From NCBI GenBank assembly GCA_900543945.1, contig UQTN01000051.1, forward strand, positions 1 to 14,935: DNA of 14,935 nt, in the 5' to 3' direction. This document shows, piece after piece, positions 14,911 through 14,935 of this stretch. The DNA is from an uncultured Collinsella sp. (GTDB taxonomy: Bacteria > Actinomycetota > Coriobacteriia > Coriobacteriales > Coriobacteriaceae). Each line of letters starts with the position of its first letter. Position 1 is the stretch's first letter. A model generated the notes under the pieces. That model was given only the letters and a program-made list of their open reading frames with translations. It did no database searches and was not told the origin of the DNA. The position numbers and the translations under genes are program-made.

Positions 14911-14935
14911 AAAAGAAAAGCCCCCGTTGCCGGGA
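14911..14935 (-). terminator. probable terminator of a minus-strand gene beyond the right edge (partial)
   Basis: On the minus strand the window opens with TCCCG, a GCAA tetraloop (14930-14927), CGGGGGC and then TTTTCTTTT (14919-14911). CCCG/CGGG pairs within the window, and the outer part of the left arm must lie past 14935. It implies a gene ending shortly to the right and transcribed in the same direction as the 813-residue protein gene. Confidence 0.6.

Overview
The window comes from a GC-rich bacterium with Gram-positive-style genes. It carries a VanR/VanS-like two-component pair, a secreted D-Ala-D-Ala carboxypeptidase, a PhoB/PhoR pair with PstB, and a CpsC/CpsD/CpsB capsule-control module. 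Protein style and gene content point to Coriobacteriia (Collinsella-like). That placement is an inference from memory of such genomes, not from a search. Ten protein genes and one tRNA gene are supported. All are on the minus strand except the carboxypeptidase.

Layout, left to right. At 1-94 there is a perfect 12-bp dyad just past the end of htpG. htpG (95-2119) is a stand-alone chaperone gene; its upstream region holds a dyad near the likely promoter and an attenuator-like hairpin. Next comes a four-gene minus-strand run read from about 4926 down to 2322: a Wzz-type chain-length protein (cpsC), a BY-kinase (cpsD), a PHP-type tyrosine phosphatase (cpsB) and a GNAT acetyltransferase. No glycosyltransferases lie beside it.

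A signalling block follows, read from 10281 down to 5122: VanR-like regulator, VanS-like kinase, PstB ATPase, PhoB-like regulator and PhoR-like kinase. PstB has none of its usual partners (pstS, pstC, pstA, phoU) next to it. A secreted DD-carboxypeptidase (10479-11819, plus strand) is transcribed divergently from the VanR-like gene. The gap between them carries an 11-bp-arm dyad that could be the regulator's binding site.

From 11820 to 12273 there is a non-coding region centred on tRNA-Ser(GCU). It holds an 89-bp direct repeat that duplicates the tRNA 3' end plus its terminator. The two copies enclose a strongly structured segment that can fold into a multi-hairpin element. This is the most unusual part of the window. 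A large cytoplasmic protein of unknown function with a TPR-like C-terminal part (12323-14764) follows. The right edge cuts through a probable terminator of a further minus-strand gene.

Together the block from 2300 to 11820 reads as envelope control: capsule chain length and its phospho-switch, phosphate sensing, and peptidoglycan stem-peptide trimming under a VanRS-like sensor. That functional link is inferred from gene order and families. I found no CRISPR array, transposase, phage gene or riboswitch that I could support.
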